In this document: one piece after another, positions 42,950 to 52,431 of the stretch | Numbering within the stretch: the first letter of the stretch is position 1 | How the letters are laid out: every line of letters begins with the position of its first letter | Source: Salinigranum halophilum | Lineage (GTDB): Archaea; Halobacteriota; Halobacteria; Halobacteriales; Haloferacaceae | DNA: 64,000 bases | Reading direction: 5' to 3' | Assembly (NCBI RefSeq): GCF_007004735.1 | Contig: NZ_SSNL01000003.1 | Coordinates: 620,001-684,000 of the forward strand | Program-made: the position numbers and the translations under genes | Notes under the pieces: model-generated | What the model was told of the DNA's origin: nothing | The model's database searches: none | The model's input: the letters and a program-made list of their open reading frames with translations, nothing else

Positions 42950-45229
42950 ATGTCACAGGAAGAGGTGTCCGACGACCCCACGACGTCGGACGACGGCGAC
43001 GTCGGCACGGGCACCGACACCGACACCGGGACCGGCACGGCGGTCGACACCCACGTCGCAGTTGACCTCGACGACCCGGGCGCGGTCGACCTCGACGACC
43101 CGTCGCTGTATCTCAACCGCGAACTCTCCGAACTCGCCTTCCAGCGCCGCGTCCTCCACGAGGCGCTCGACGAGCGGAACCCCCTCGTAGAGCGCGCGAA
43201 GTTCCTCGCCATCGTCACGCGCAACATGGACGAGTTCTTCATGAAACGGGTCGGCGGCCTGAAACAGCAGATGGACGCCGGCGTCACGGAGCTGACGCCG
43301 GACGGCCGAACCCCCGACGAACAGTGGGACGCCATCCTCGAGGCGTCGCGCGCGCTCTTCTCGCGGCAGGCCGACTGCTACGCCGACGTCAGGGCGGCGC
43401 TCGCCGCCGAGGGCGTCCGCATCGTCGACTGGGACGACCTCTCGGCGGGGGAACAAGCCGACCTCGCGGACTACTTCGAGCAGTCGGTCCTCCCCACGCT
43501 CACGCCCTTGACCTTCGACCCCGCCCACCCGTTCCCGTTCATCTCGAACCTCTCGTTGTCGCTGGCGGTGCTCACGAGCGACGGCTCGGACGTGAAGTTC
43601 TCGCGGGTGAAGATTCCCCGGAACCGTCCCCGACTCGTCCCCCTCGGGGACGACGCTCGGTACGTCCGGCTCGAACACGTCATTGAGGCGAACCTCGACC
43701 GGCTCTTCCCCAACGTGGAGGTCGTCGACACCTCGCTGTTCCGGGTGACGCGCAACGCCGAGGTGCGACGGAACGAGGAGGTCGCCGAGGGGCTAATAGA
43801 CATGATCGAGGACGTCCTCCGTCAGCGGCGGTTCGCGACGGTGGTCCGGCTGGAGGTCTCCGCCGACACCCCCGACCGGGTGCGTGACCTCCTCGTCGAA
43901 CAGCTCGGCGTCTCCGAGCGCGAGGTGTTCACGCTCGACGGCCTCCTCGACTACACCGCCCTCTTCTCGCTCGCCGACCTCGGACGCTCCGAGTTGACGC
44001 TCGAACCGTGGTCGCCACAGGTCCACCCGCGCTTCGCCGGCGTCGACCCCGAGGACCCCGACGAACTGTTCGCCGAGATACGCGAGAAGGACGTCCTCGT
44101 CCATCACCCGTACCACTCCTTCTCGACGACGGTCCAGTCGTTCCTCGACGCTGCCGCCTCGGACCCCGACGTCCTCGCCATCAAGGCGGCCATCTACCGC
44201 ACCGCGTCGGACTCGAAGGTCATCGAGAGCCTCATCGAGGCGGCGAAGAACGGCAAGCAGGTGGCGGTGATGGTCGAACTCAAAGCGCGGTTCGACGAGG
44301 AGAACAACCTCCGGTGGGTCAAACGACTCGAAGAGGAGGGTATCCACGTCGCCTACGGCACCATCGGGCTGAAGACGCACTCGAAGACGGCGCTCGTCGT
44401 GCGCGAGGAAGACGACGGCGTCCAGTTGTACTCGCACGTCGCCACCGGCAACTACCACTCCGAGACGGCCAAGACCTACACCGATCTGGGCCTGCTCACG
44501 ACGGACCGCGACATCGGCCAGGACCTGGTGAAGCTGTTCAACTTCTTCACCGGCCACTCGCTGCACGAGTCGTACCGCAAACTGCTCGTCGCGCCCGAGA
44601 ACATGCGTCGGGAGTTCACCCGACTCGTCCGCCGCGAGGCCGACCACGCCCGCCAGGGGAAAGAGGCGAAGGTCGTCGTGAAGATGAACTCGCTGGAGGA
44701 CCCCGAGATGGTCGAAGAACTCTACCGTGCGTCGATGGCCGGCGTCGACATCGACCTCGTCGTCCGCGGTATCTGTCGGCTCCGCCCCGGCCTCGCGGGC
44801 GTGAGCGAGACGATCGACGTCTCCTCCATCGTGGGTCGGTTCCTCGAACACTCGCGGGTCTTCTACTTCGCGAACGACGGCGACCCCGAGTACTACATCG
44901 GCTCGGCGGACTGGATGACGCGCAACCTCGACCGGCGTGTCGAGGCTGTCACCCCCGTCGAGGACCCCGACCTCCGCGAGGAACTGCAGTTCGTCCTCGA
45001 CGCGGCCCGCGAGGACAACCGCAAGCGGTGGGCCATGGCCGCCGACGGGAGCTACGAACAGGTCCGCCCGGCCGAGGGAGAGCCGGTTCGCAGCAGCCAC
45101 CAGCGGCTGATGGAGCGCGCCCGGGCGGCGGTCCCCGACGAACATCCCACGTCCGTCATCCAGGCACACGGGGGCGCGAAACGCGAGTCCAGCGTCGACT
45201 TCACGGACGTGTTCACCGACGACAGTTGA
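42950..45229 (+). CDS. ppk1: Polyphosphate kinase 1
   Basis: This 759-residue enzyme reversibly makes polyphosphate from ATP. After an Asp/Gly/Thr-rich N-terminal extension of about 45 residues come YLNRELSELAFQRRVLHEAL, TRNMDEFFMKRVGG, VLVHHPYHSFSTTVQSFLD, and the phosphorylated histidine segment LKTHSKTALVVREE. YSHVATGNYHSETAKTYTD and the second histidine region FLEHSRVFYFANDG follow. Archaeal PPK1 is scattered, so its presence is of note. It follows the metallophosphatase gene in the same direction and converges on nuoCD. Confidence 0.97.
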   Translation: MSQEEVSDDPTTSDDGDVGTGTDTDTGTGTAVDTHVAVDLDDPGAVDLDDPSLYLNRELSELAFQRRVLHEALDERNPLVERAKFLAIVTRNMDEFFMKRVGGLKQQMDAGVTELTPDGRTPDEQWDAILEASRALFSRQADCYADVRAALAAEGVRIVDWDDLSAGEQADLADYFEQSVLPTLTPLTFDPAHPFPFISNLSLSLAVLTSDGSDVKFSRVKIPRNRPRLVPLGDDARYVRLEHVIEANLDRLFPNVEVVDTSLFRVTRNAEVRRNEEVAEGLIDMIEDVLRQRRFATVVRLEVSADTPDRVRDLLVEQLGVSEREVFTLDGLLDYTALFSLADLGRSELTLEPWSPQVHPRFAGVDPEDPDELFAEIREKDVLVHHPYHSFSTTVQSFLDAAASDPDVLAIKAAIYRTASDSKVIESLIEAAKNGKQVAVMVELKARFDEENNLRWVKRLEEEGIHVAYGTIGLKTHSKTALVVREEDDGVQLYSHVATGNYHSETAKTYTDLGLLTTDRDIGQDLVKLFNFFTGHSLHESYRKLLVAPENMRREFTRLVRREADHARQGKEAKVVVKMNSLEDPEMVEELYRASMAGVDIDLVVRGICRLRPGLAGVSETIDVSSIVGRFLEHSRVFYFANDGDPEYYIGSADWMTRNLDRRVEAVTPVEDPDLREELQFVLDAAREDNRKRWAMAADGSYEQVRPAEGEPVRSSHQRLMERARAAVPDEHPTSVIQAHGGAKRESSVDFTDVFTDDS

Positions 45230-45248
45230 GTCGACGCGCGTCGAACCG

Positions 45249-46919
45249 TCAGCGGTCGACTTCGCCCATAATCGTATCCAGACTCCCCAGCGACGCGATC
45301 ATATCCGCCACGTACTCACCCTCCGCCATCTCGGGCAGTGCCTGCAGGTTCGAGAAGGAGGGACCGCGAATCTTGAACCGCGCCGGCGTGTCCGTCCCGT
45401 CGGCGCGCAGGTAGATGCCGAGTTCGCCCTTCGCCCCCTCGACCGCCCGGTAGAGTTCCGTGTCGTCGTCCGGGCGGATGGTCCGGGGCACGTTCGCCTG
45501 AATCTCCCGTTCGGACTCGGGCCAGTCCTCGAGCAGGTCGACGCACTGTTCGATGATCTTCGCCGACTCCTCTATCTCGCGCAGACGGACCAGCAGGCGC
45601 GAGAAGTTGTCGCAGCCGTCCTCGGTGACGACGTCCCAGTCGAGGTCGGCGTAGTAGCCGTAGGGGTCGTCCCGACGGAGGTCGTAGTCGATGCCCGACC
45701 CGCGGGCGACCGGCCCGGTCGCGCCGTAGGACTTGGCGACCTTCGGCGGCAAGACCCCGGTGTCGAGCGTCCGTAGCTGCATGAGTTCGTTCGCCGTCAG
45801 CAGGTCGTGGTACTCCGAGAGTGCCGTGGCGAGGTGGTCTGTGAGGTCCCGAACCTCCTCGAAGAAGTCCTCGCGGGGCTCGGGGAGGTCCCAGACCACT
45901 CCCCCTAACCGGAAGTAGTTGAACATCAGCCGTTGACCAGTGAGGTCCTCGAGGACGCTCTGGACCTTCTCGCGGTCGCGAATCGCGTACATGAACGTCG
46001 CCGTGAACTCGCCGACGATGTCCAGCGCGTAGGTCCCGACCGCGAGGAGATGCGAGAGGACCCGGGAGAGTTCGGCGCTCATCGTCCGGACGACCTGCGC
46101 GTAGTCGGGCACCTCGATGTCGGCCATGTCTTCGGCCACTCGCGCGTACGCCCACTCGTTCAGGAGGCCGGCCCCGCTCCAGTCCCAGCGGTCGGGGTAC
46201 GGCATGATCTGATAGCGGTAGGTCCCCTGCTGGCACAGTTGCTCCTCACAGCGGTGGATGTAGCCGAGGTCGGGTTCGAGGTCGACCACCTGCTCGCCAC
46301 TGAGCGTCGCCTCGACGTGGAGGACGCCGTGGGTCGCCGGGTGGTGGGGACCGACGTTGATGAGCATCGTCTCGCCGTCGTCCGCCTCCGCGTCGGCCTC
46401 GATGGGGTTGCGGTTCTCGGTGTAGGGGACGATCTGCGGACGATTTTGGTCGTAGTCGAGGCCGAGGGGGTGACCCTGCCACGTCTCGGGGAGGAGGATG
46501 CGTCGGAGGTCGGGGTGACCCTCGTACTCGATACCGACCAGGTCGTACGCTTCGCGCTCGTGCCAGTCGGCGGTCCGGAACACCGGTTCGGCCGTCTGGC
46601 TCTTGGGGGCGTCCTTGGCGGTGGGGACGACGACGCTCGCCTCCCGCGTGCGGTCGTCGTAGGAGGTGAGGTGGTAGATGGACTCGTAGCGGTCCTCGTA
46701 CTCCTGTGCGGTGACACACGAGAGGTGGTCGAAGCCGGCCTCCTGCTTGAGCGTCGAGAGGACGTCCTGGACGGCGTCGGGGCGAATCTCGAAGCCGGGC
46801 GCGTTCAGGTGGTCGTCGCGCCTGATGACGTGGTCGTCGACGAGCGACGCAGCGTCATCGAGCGGGGTCGAGTCGGCTGTTCGGCGGTCGAGGGACGAGG
46901 AGGTGGATGCGTGCGACAT
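45249..46919 (-). CDS. nuoCD: NuoCD, fused complex I subunits C and D
   Basis: This 556-residue fusion has an N-terminal NuoC part (about residues 35-165) with [32 protein letters not shown]. The NuoD part starts with [15 protein letters not shown] and contains [48 protein letters not shown] and the end [16 protein letters not shown]. It is part of the quinone-reducing peripheral arm. In haloarchaea nuoCD normally lies in an A-B-CD-H-I-J-K-L-M-N cluster, but here no other subunit flanks it. The regulator upstream is divergent and ppk1 converges. The acidic N-terminal extension of 35 residues is unusual. Confidence 0.96.
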   Translation of the reverse strand: MSHASTSSSLDRRTADSTPLDDAASLVDDHVIRRDDHLNAPGFEIRPDAVQDVLSTLKQEAGFDHLSCVTAQEYEDRYESIYHLTSYDDRTREASVVVPTAKDAPKSQTAEPVFRTADWHEREAYDLVGIEYEGHPDLRRILLPETWQGHPLGLDYDQNRPQIVPYTENRNPIEADAEADDGETMLINVGPHHPATHGVLHVEATLSGEQVVDLEPDLGYIHRCEEQLCQQGTYRYQIMPYPDRWDWSGAGLLNEWAYARVAEDMADIEVPDYAQVVRTMSAELSRVLSHLLAVGTYALDIVGEFTATFMYAIRDREKVQSVLEDLTGQRLMFNYFRLGGVVWDLPEPREDFFEEVRDLTDHLATALSEYHDLLTANELMQLRTLDTGVLPPKVAKSYGATGPVARGSGIDYDLRRDDPYGYYADLDWDVVTEDGCDNFSRLLVRLREIEESAKIIEQCVDLLEDWPESEREIQANVPRTIRPDDDTELYRAVEGAKGELGIYLRADGTDTPARFKIRGPSFSNLQALPEMAEGEYVADMIASLGSLDTIMGEVDR

Positions 46920-46997
46920 GGTCGGGGAAACGCCGTCGAGGGCGTCTCCCCGTTCGCCCGTCTCGAGCGTGGGCGTTCTGCCACACGCGTGAGGTCA

Positions 46998-47005
46998 TTT
47001 ATATA
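46998..47005 (+). promoter_or_regulatory. TATA-like TTTATATA of the Bat-type regulator
   Basis: TTTATATA lies 23-30 bases before the ATG at 47028. It fixes this start and excludes the long upstream frame that overlaps nuoCD on the other strand. Confidence 0.65.
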
Positions 47006-47027
47006 CTCTCCGCCGCACCTCGGGAGC

Positions 47028-47693
47028 ATGAAGACGCTCCGGCTTCGCCTCGAACTCGACGAGGCGACGATCCATCCGATGCACGCCTTCGTCTGCCGGC
47101 GTGAGGAGTTCTCCCGGAGTCGCTTGCTCCACTGGAACGTCGGGGGCGACGGGACGGTGTCGATGATCTTCCACGTCAACGGGACGGCCCCCGACGCGTA
47201 CGCCGCCGCGCTCGCCGAGGTCGAGTCGGTCGCGGCCCACCAGGTGGCCGTCCGAGGCGACGAGTCCTTCTACGTCTACGTCCGAGACGACCTGCGAGAC
47301 GCCGACCAGCGGCTCCTGGGAACGTACCGCGGCGACAGTCTGGTGATCGTTCCGCCCGTGACGTACCGCGCCGACCGCTCGATGCTGTTCACGCTCGTCG
47401 GAACGGCCGAGGCGGTCCAGGCGGCCGTCTCGGAGACACCGGACGACGTCGCGGTCGACGTCCTCTCGGTTCGCCCGTACGACGCCGGCGCGGTCGACTC
47501 GCTCCTTCGGCTCACGGACCGACAGCGTGCGGCCGTCCGCGTCGCAGTAGACGTCGGCTACTACGGGGCGCGACGAGCGGGCTCTGTCGCGGCCGTCGCC
47601 GAGGAGCTCGGCTGTTCGACGGCGACGGCGGCAGAACACCTCCGGAAGGCGGAGGCCGAAATCATGTCGCGGGTCGTCGACCGGCGGCTGTGA
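47028..47693 (+). CDS. HTH-10 (Bat-type) transcription regulator
   Basis: This 221-residue protein is of the haloarchaeal bacterio-opsin activator family. It has an N-terminal sensing part of about 150 residues starting MKTLRLRLELDEATIHPMHAF. A C-terminal HTH_10 domain (about 163-219) contains LTDRQRAAVRVAVDVGYY and the recognition helix ELGCSTATAAEHLRKAEAE. Its promoter is a clean leaderless TATA. It is divergent from the orphan nuoCD gene, sharing only about 108 bases, so control of nuoCD is plausible. The ligand and targets are unknown. Confidence 0.94.
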   Translation: MKTLRLRLELDEATIHPMHAFVCRREEFSRSRLLHWNVGGDGTVSMIFHVNGTAPDAYAAALAEVESVAAHQVAVRGDESFYVYVRDDLRDADQRLLGTYRGDSLVIVPPVTYRADRSMLFTLVGTAEAVQAAVSETPDDVAVDVLSVRPYDAGAVDSLLRLTDRQRAAVRVAVDVGYYGARRAGSVAAVAEELGCSTATAAEHLRKAEAEIMSRVVDRRL

Positions 47694-47714
47694 GGCGGGC
47701 CAGCGTGACGGGAG

Positions 47715-48623
47715 TCACCGCCGGGCGACAGCGGTCTGCATCGCCTCGCTGTTGTAGGCGCTCCCGACGCCGTCAGCCGAGAGCACGATGAGCCCCGCCG
47801 TCGACTCGGTCTCCGCCGCGAACCGTTCGAGTGCCGCCTCGGCGGCCGCCTGTGGGTCTTCCCCGGCTTCCAGACCGTCGACCGCTCGCCGCGCCAGCGT
47901 CGCGCGGGTGATGTCCTCGCCCGCCCCCGTCGCCGAAGCGCCGCCGGCGGGCGTGCAGTAGAAGCCGGACCCGGCCTGTGGGACGTCGCCGACGCGCCCG
48001 GCGAGCGCGAACCACCGGCCGCCCGTGGAGGTCGCCGCCGCGAACCGGTCGCCGTCGCCCGCGACGGCCCCGACAGTGTCGTGGTCCGTTCCCCTGGTTC
48101 CGTCGCCGTCGCCGTCTCCGACGGTGGGGTCTGCCCCGCCCGTGTCGTCGCCGAAGTGGTCGCGGACCCACGCGACCTGTGCGCTCGGCTCAGACGGGGG
48201 GTCAGCGGCCGCGAACCGCTCGCGGGTCGCCGCCGTGAAGAGGTCGACGTCGGTCTCGACGCCGACGTGCTCGGCGAACGCCACCCCGCCGTCGCCAGCG
48301 AGCAGGACGTGCGGTGTCTCCTCGCAGACGGCACGGGCGACCGTGACGGGATGTTCGACACCGGTGAGCGAGGCGACGGCACCGACCGCTCGCGTCGAGG
48401 TCATCACGCCGGCGTCGACGCGTACCGTGCCGTCGGCCTGGACGGCGCCTCCGCGGCCGGCGTTGAACCGCTCGTCGTGTTCGAGCACTCGAACCGCGGA
48501 TTCGACCGCGGCCAGCGGTGTCGACGTCGCGGCCCCGGCAGCGGCTGCGTCGTCGAGGACGCCCTGTCTCGCCGTCGGCGCGGCCGGCGCGCTGCCAGCC
48601 CCGCCGTGAACGATGACGTGCAT
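47715..48623 (-). CDS. Isoaspartyl peptidase / L-asparaginase (Ntn-hydrolase)
   Basis: This 302-residue plant-type asparaginase has the opening HVIVHGGAGS and the FNAGRGGAVQADGTVRVDAGVM substrate motif. The autocleavage site is HDTVGAVA, where Thr becomes the N-terminal nucleophile. An acidic Asp/Gly insert precedes it. STGGRWFALAGRVGDVPQAGSGFYC and GAGEDITRATLARRAVD complete the active site. It breaks isoaspartyl dipeptides from protein damage and may hydrolyse asparagine. It stands alone, converging on the Bat-type regulator. Confidence 0.94.
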   Translation of the reverse strand: MHVIVHGGAGSAPAAPTARQGVLDDAAAAGAATSTPLAAVESAVRVLEHDERFNAGRGGAVQADGTVRVDAGVMTSTRAVGAVASLTGVEHPVTVARAVCEETPHVLLAGDGGVAFAEHVGVETDVDLFTAATRERFAAADPPSEPSAQVAWVRDHFGDDTGGADPTVGDGDGDGTRGTDHDTVGAVAGDGDRFAAATSTGGRWFALAGRVGDVPQAGSGFYCTPAGGASATGAGEDITRATLARRAVDGLEAGEDPQAAAEAALERFAAETESTAGLIVLSADGVGSAYNSEAMQTAVARR

Positions 48624-48734
48624 GCGCCGGTGCTCTCGCGGCGACGACTAAACACTGGCTCTCGCTGGCCACGGACGGCCGCACCGACCGTCCTGGTCGC
48701 TCGGTGTCAGCTCCCGGACGGAGAACGGCAGGCA

Positions 48735-48740
48735 TTTTAG
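48735..48740 (+). promoter_or_regulatory. TATA-like TTTTAG of icd
   Basis: TTTTAG lies 27-32 bases before the ATG at 48767, matching a leaderless start. The frame upstream begins with TTG at 48761, a less likely start. Confidence 0.45.
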
Positions 48741-48766
48741 TGAGCTACGGAAATCCGTGATTGTTC

Positions 48767-50029
48767 ATGAGCTACGACAAGGTCGAGGTCCCCGAAGACG
48801 GCGAGGCCATCACGCTCGCCGACGAGGAGACCGGAGAACTCGACGTACCGGACAACCCCATCATCCCGATCATCCACGGCGACGGCATCGGGACGGACGT
48901 CGGGCCGGCGGCCCAGCAGGTGCTCGACGCCGCCGCCGAGGCGACGGGCCGTTCCATCGCGTGGATGCGCCTGTACGCCGGTGCCTCCGCCCGCGAGAAG
49001 TACGACGAGAACCTCCCCGAGGACACGGTCACGGCCATCCGCGAGCACCGCGTCGCCATCAAGGGGCCGCTCACGACGCCGGTCGGTGCCGGCTTCCGCT
49101 CGCTGAACGTCGCGCTCCGACAGAAGCTCGACCTCTACGCCAACGTTCGCCCCACCTACCACCTCGACGGCGTCCCCTCGCCCGTGAAGAACCCCGGCCA
49201 GATGGACATGGTCACCTTCCGTGAGAACACGGAGGACGTCTACGCCGGCATCGAGTGGGAGGCCGAGACCGACGAAGTCGAGCAGGTCCGCGAGTTCGTC
49301 GAAGACGAGATGGGCTTCGATTCGACCATCCACGACGGCCCGGTCGGCATCGGTATCAAGCCCATCTCCGAGTTCGGTTCGAAGCGCCTCATCCGCGAGG
49401 CCATCGACTACGCACTCGAGAACGACCGCGACTCCGTCACCCTCGTCCACAAGGGGAACATCATGAAGTTCACCGAGGGCGCGTTCCGCGACTGGGGCTA
49501 CGAGGTCGCAGAAGAGGAGTACGGCGACCACGTCATCACCGAGGACCAGCTGTGGGAGGAGTACGACGGCGAGGCCCCCGAGGACACGCTCGTCGTCAAC
49601 GACCGCATCGCGGACAACATGCTCCAGCAGCTGCTGACCCGGACGGGTGACTACGAGGTCATCGCCACGATGAACCTCAACGGCGACTACATGTCCGACG
49701 CCGCCGGCGCGCAGATCGGCGGTCTCGGCATCGCCCCCGGTGGCAACTTCGGCGAGGGCCTCTGTCTCGCCGAGCCGGTCCACGGCTCCGCCCCCAAGTA
49801 CGCGGGCGAGGACAAGGTCAACCCGACGGCGATGATTCTCTCGGGCCGCATCATGCTCGAGTACATGGGCTGGAAGGACGCCGCGGAACTCGTCAAGGAC
49901 GCCGTCGAGCAGACTATCTCCGCCGGCACCGTCACCTACGACCTCCACCGCCAGATCGAAGGCGGCACCAAGGTCGCCACCAGCGAGTTCGCCGACGCCG
50001 TCTGCGAGAAGATTCACGAACTCGCGTAA
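48767..50029 (+). CDS. icd: Isocitrate dehydrogenase (NADP+)
   Basis: This 420-residue dimeric isocitrate dehydrogenase oxidatively decarboxylates isocitrate to 2-oxoglutarate in the citric acid cycle. It has IIPIIHGDGIGTDVGPA, the FRENTEDVYAGIEW isocitrate region with the Ser/Asn-type phospho loop, HKGNIMKFTEGAFRDWGYE, DNMLQQL and EPVHGSAPKYAGEDKVNPTA. The NADP-specific pocket fits ICD. ATG 48767 gives MSYDKVEVPEDGE. It stands alone. Confidence 0.97.
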   Translation: MSYDKVEVPEDGEAITLADEETGELDVPDNPIIPIIHGDGIGTDVGPAAQQVLDAAAEATGRSIAWMRLYAGASAREKYDENLPEDTVTAIREHRVAIKGPLTTPVGAGFRSLNVALRQKLDLYANVRPTYHLDGVPSPVKNPGQMDMVTFRENTEDVYAGIEWEAETDEVEQVREFVEDEMGFDSTIHDGPVGIGIKPISEFGSKRLIREAIDYALENDRDSVTLVHKGNIMKFTEGAFRDWGYEVAEEEYGDHVITEDQLWEEYDGEAPEDTLVVNDRIADNMLQQLLTRTGDYEVIATMNLNGDYMSDAAGAQIGGLGIAPGGNFGEGLCLAEPVHGSAPKYAGEDKVNPTAMILSGRIMLEYMGWKDAAELVKDAVEQTISAGTVTYDLHRQIEGGTKVATSEFADAVCEKIHELA

Positions 50030-50220
50030 GCGATTCGTGAGCCTGCCCGGCGTAGCCTGACATCGTCGAAGAACTCGCGTACGCACCCCGGCCGACCACA
50101 CTCGGTTCTTTATGCCGCGCCGCGCTCGGACAGCGACGCCGCCGGCGTGCGTTCGCGTCCACCCGGTGGTCGGCGTGGGCGGGCGAACCGGTGACGCCTG
50201 GCCGGGCCGCGGCCGCGACG

Positions 50221-50225
50221 TTTTA
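50221..50225 (+). promoter_or_regulatory. TATA-like TTTTA before the nucleotidyltransferase gene
   Basis: TTTTA is 26-30 bases before the GTG at 50251. This supports that start over the GTG at 50191, which would place the promoter inside the gene. Confidence 0.45.
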
Positions 50226-50250
50226 CCGACGCGACACGCTACTGGACGGT

Positions 50251-50964
50251 GTGTACGGCGTCGTCCCCGCGGCCGGCGAAGGCACCCGCCTGCGCCCGCG
50301 CACAGCCTCGAAACCGAAGGGCCTCGTCGAGGTGGCCGGCCGGCCACTCTTGACGCACTGCTTCGAGACGCTTCGCGCGCTCGGCGTCGAGCGCCTCGTC
50401 GTCGTCGTGGGCTACCGGGGGGACGACATCGTCGCCCACTACGGTGACCGCTTCGCGGACGTCCCGCTCACCTACGTCCGCCAGGACGAACGGACGGGGC
50501 TCGCAGACGCGCTCCGCACGGTCGAACCCCACGTCGACGGTGACTTCGTGTCGATGAACGGTGACAACGTCTGCCGGGCGAACCTCGCGGCCGTCGTCGA
50601 CAGACATCGGGACTGCCGTGCGGACGCGACCCTGCTCGTCGACCGGGTGTCACGGGAGGCCGCCGCGAACACGGGCGTCCTCGCGTTCGACGACGCCGGG
50701 CGGGTGACCGGCCTCGTCGAGAAGCCCGCGGAGCCGCCGTCGACGACGGTTCCCCGGGGCTTCTTCGCCTTCTCACCGCGGGTCTTCGAGGCGTGCCGCG
50801 CCATCGACCCCGCCCCGACCGGGGAGTACGAACTCACAGCCGCGGTCGACTGGCTCGTCTCCCGGGGTGGTCGCGTCGAAACCGTCCCCCTCGACGGGTG
50901 GTGCGTCAACGTGAACACCGAGGCCGACAGGCGGCGCGCGGCGGCCCTGCTTCGAGACGGGTGA
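50251..50964 (+). CDS. Nucleotidyltransferase (glucose-1-phosphate thymidylyltransferase type)
   Basis: The protein has 237 residues from GTG 50251. It is a GT-A-like nucleotidyltransferase with VVPAAGEGTRLRPRTASKPKGLVEVAGRPLL at the N-terminus, MNGDNVCRANL as the metal-aspartate motif, and a conserved LVEKPAEPP loop. It transfers a nucleotide to a sugar-1-phosphate for surface polysaccharide or glycan precursors. No sugar-modifying partners are adjacent. The frame extends upstream to 50191, adding MTPGRAAAATFYRR, which does not fit the family. The substrate is not determined. Confidence 0.9.
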   Translation: MYGVVPAAGEGTRLRPRTASKPKGLVEVAGRPLLTHCFETLRALGVERLVVVVGYRGDDIVAHYGDRFADVPLTYVRQDERTGLADALRTVEPHVDGDFVSMNGDNVCRANLAAVVDRHRDCRADATLLVDRVSREAAANTGVLAFDDAGRVTGLVEKPAEPPSTTVPRGFFAFSPRVFEACRAIDPAPTGEYELTAAVDWLVSRGGRVETVPLDGWCVNVNTEADRRRAAALLRDG

Positions 50965-50989
50965 GACGCGCCCGTCCGACGCGGCCCGC

Positions 50990-51409
50990 TCAGGGCTCCA
51001 GCACTTCGACGAGGTTCCCCTCCGGGTCGCGGAGGAAGCAGATCTTCGTGCCGCTGGCCGTCCGCTGGGGCGGGCTCTGCGTCTCGACGTGGTCGGGGAG
51101 CGACTCGTAGAACGCGTCGAGGTCTGCCGTCGAGAGCCCGACGTGGACCGCGCCGGGCTGGTTCACGACCTGCTCGTCGCAGTTGTCCCCTTCGGGGTCG
51201 TACGAGACCAGTTCGATTCGAGCGCCGCCGGCGTCGAGGTGTGCGAACTCGGCGCTCGCCCCGTCGACGCCGACACCCGTCGCGAACGCCTCGCCGTCGA
51301 CTGAAAAGCGCGCGAGCACGTCGAGGCCGAGGACCTCCCGGTAGAAGTCGACGACGCGGTCGAGGTTCGCGACGGTGACGCCGACGTGGTGGGCAGTGAG
51401 TTCCGGCAT
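50990..51409 (-). CDS. VOC (glyoxalase/bleomycin-resistance fold) protein
   Basis: This 139-residue single-chain VOC protein has HHVGVTVANLDRVVDFYREVLG with the first His ligand. VHVGLSTADLDAFYESL follows in the second half, and FLRDPEGNLVEVLEP at the end carries the Glu. Methylmalonyl-CoA epimerase and lactoylglutathione lyase relatives share this pattern, but the substrate is not clear. The start MPELTAHH at 51409 excludes an upstream extension to 51481. It converges on the nucleotidyltransferase gene. Confidence 0.92.
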   Translation of the reverse strand: MPELTAHHVGVTVANLDRVVDFYREVLGLDVLARFSVDGEAFATGVGVDGASAEFAHLDAGGARIELVSYDPEGDNCDEQVVNQPGAVHVGLSTADLDAFYESLPDHVETQSPPQRTASGTKICFLRDPEGNLVEVLEP

Positions 51410-51506
51410 GGTTGATGCCCGGTGGGTCGCCGGATACCGGTTTCGGTCCGGACCCCGAAACCCCGCCGGGTTCGGCATCACGTACGTTTTTGGTCGATAG
51501 GGTCAG

Positions 51507-52418
51507 ATGTCGGGTATGCAAGACGACCGCGCAGCGGGGGTGCTGGTCGGCCTCGCCTGTGGCGACGCGCTCGGCCGACCGGTCGAGTTCGAGACGCCCG
51601 CCCGCATCCTCGCCCAGTACGGCGAGGTGACGGAGATGCTCGGAGACGGGACGTGGAGCAAGCCCGCGGGGACGGTCACCGACGACACGGCCATGGCGCT
51701 GTGTCTCGCACGGAGCCTCGTGGACCGGGGAGAGTTCGACCCGGCTGACGTCGCCGCCCGCTTCGTCGCGTGGTACGATTCGGGGCCGTTCGACGTCGGG
51801 AACATGACGGCCAACGCGCTCTCGCGGATTCGGGACGGCGAGTCGTGGGACGTCGCCGGCCGGCACGTGTGGGAGCAGTCGCCGGAGGGCTCGAACGCGG
51901 GCAACGGGAGCGTGATGCGGGCAGCGCCGCTCGCCGTCGCCTTCGCGACCGACGAGGGGCGGCTGGTCGACGCGAGCGAGGCGAGTTCGCGGATCACCCA
52001 CGCGGACCCGCGCTGTACCGCGGGTTGTGCCGTGTTGAACCTCACCGTCGCCGGACTCTGCCGCGACGGTGCCGACCCGCTGGCTACTGCGCTCGACCGG
52101 GTGTCTCTCCCGCCCGCGCTCGACGAGGCGCTTCGCCCGGTCGTCGCCGGCACCCTCGACCCCGACACCCTCTGCTCGACGGGCTACGTCGTCGACACGC
52201 TCCAGACCGCGCTCTGGCACGGACTCCACGCCGAGTCGCCCGAGGCGGCCCTCGTCGACGTGGTCAACATGGGCGGTGACGCTGACACGGTCGGGGCGGT
52301 CACCGGAGCCCTCGTCGGCGCGCGGTTCGGCGCGGACGCGCTCCCCGCGCGGTGGCTGGACGAACTCGACGAGTGTGCGGAACTCCGTTCGCTCGCGACC
52401 CGCCTCGGCGCGCTCTGA
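51507..52418 (+). CDS. ADP-ribosylglycohydrolase (DraG/ARH family)
   Basis: This 303-residue DraG-like protein has the dimetal motifs GLACGDALGRPVEF, TDDTAMALCLA, GSNAGNGSVMRAAPLAV and NMGGDADTVGAVTGALVGA. It removes ADP-ribose from proteins or from ADP-ribosylated small molecules. ATG 51507 or 51516 may start translation; I keep the longer. No ADP-ribosyltransferase is in the window. It converges on the membrane-protein pair. Confidence 0.93.
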   Translation: MSGMQDDRAAGVLVGLACGDALGRPVEFETPARILAQYGEVTEMLGDGTWSKPAGTVTDDTAMALCLARSLVDRGEFDPADVAARFVAWYDSGPFDVGNMTANALSRIRDGESWDVAGRHVWEQSPEGSNAGNGSVMRAAPLAVAFATDEGRLVDASEASSRITHADPRCTAGCAVLNLTVAGLCRDGADPLATALDRVSLPPALDEALRPVVAGTLDPDTLCSTGYVVDTLQTALWHGLHAESPEAALVDVVNMGGDADTVGAVTGALVGARFGADALPARWLDELDECAELRSLATRLGAL

Positions 52419-52431
52419 CCCGGGCGTCGAG

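Noticed and set aside
50191-50250. Upstream GTG start for the nucleotidyltransferase
   Set aside because: It would put the TATA-like TTTTA inside the coding frame and adds an Ala-rich N-terminus that the family does not have; GTG 50251 gives VYGVVPAAGEG directly.
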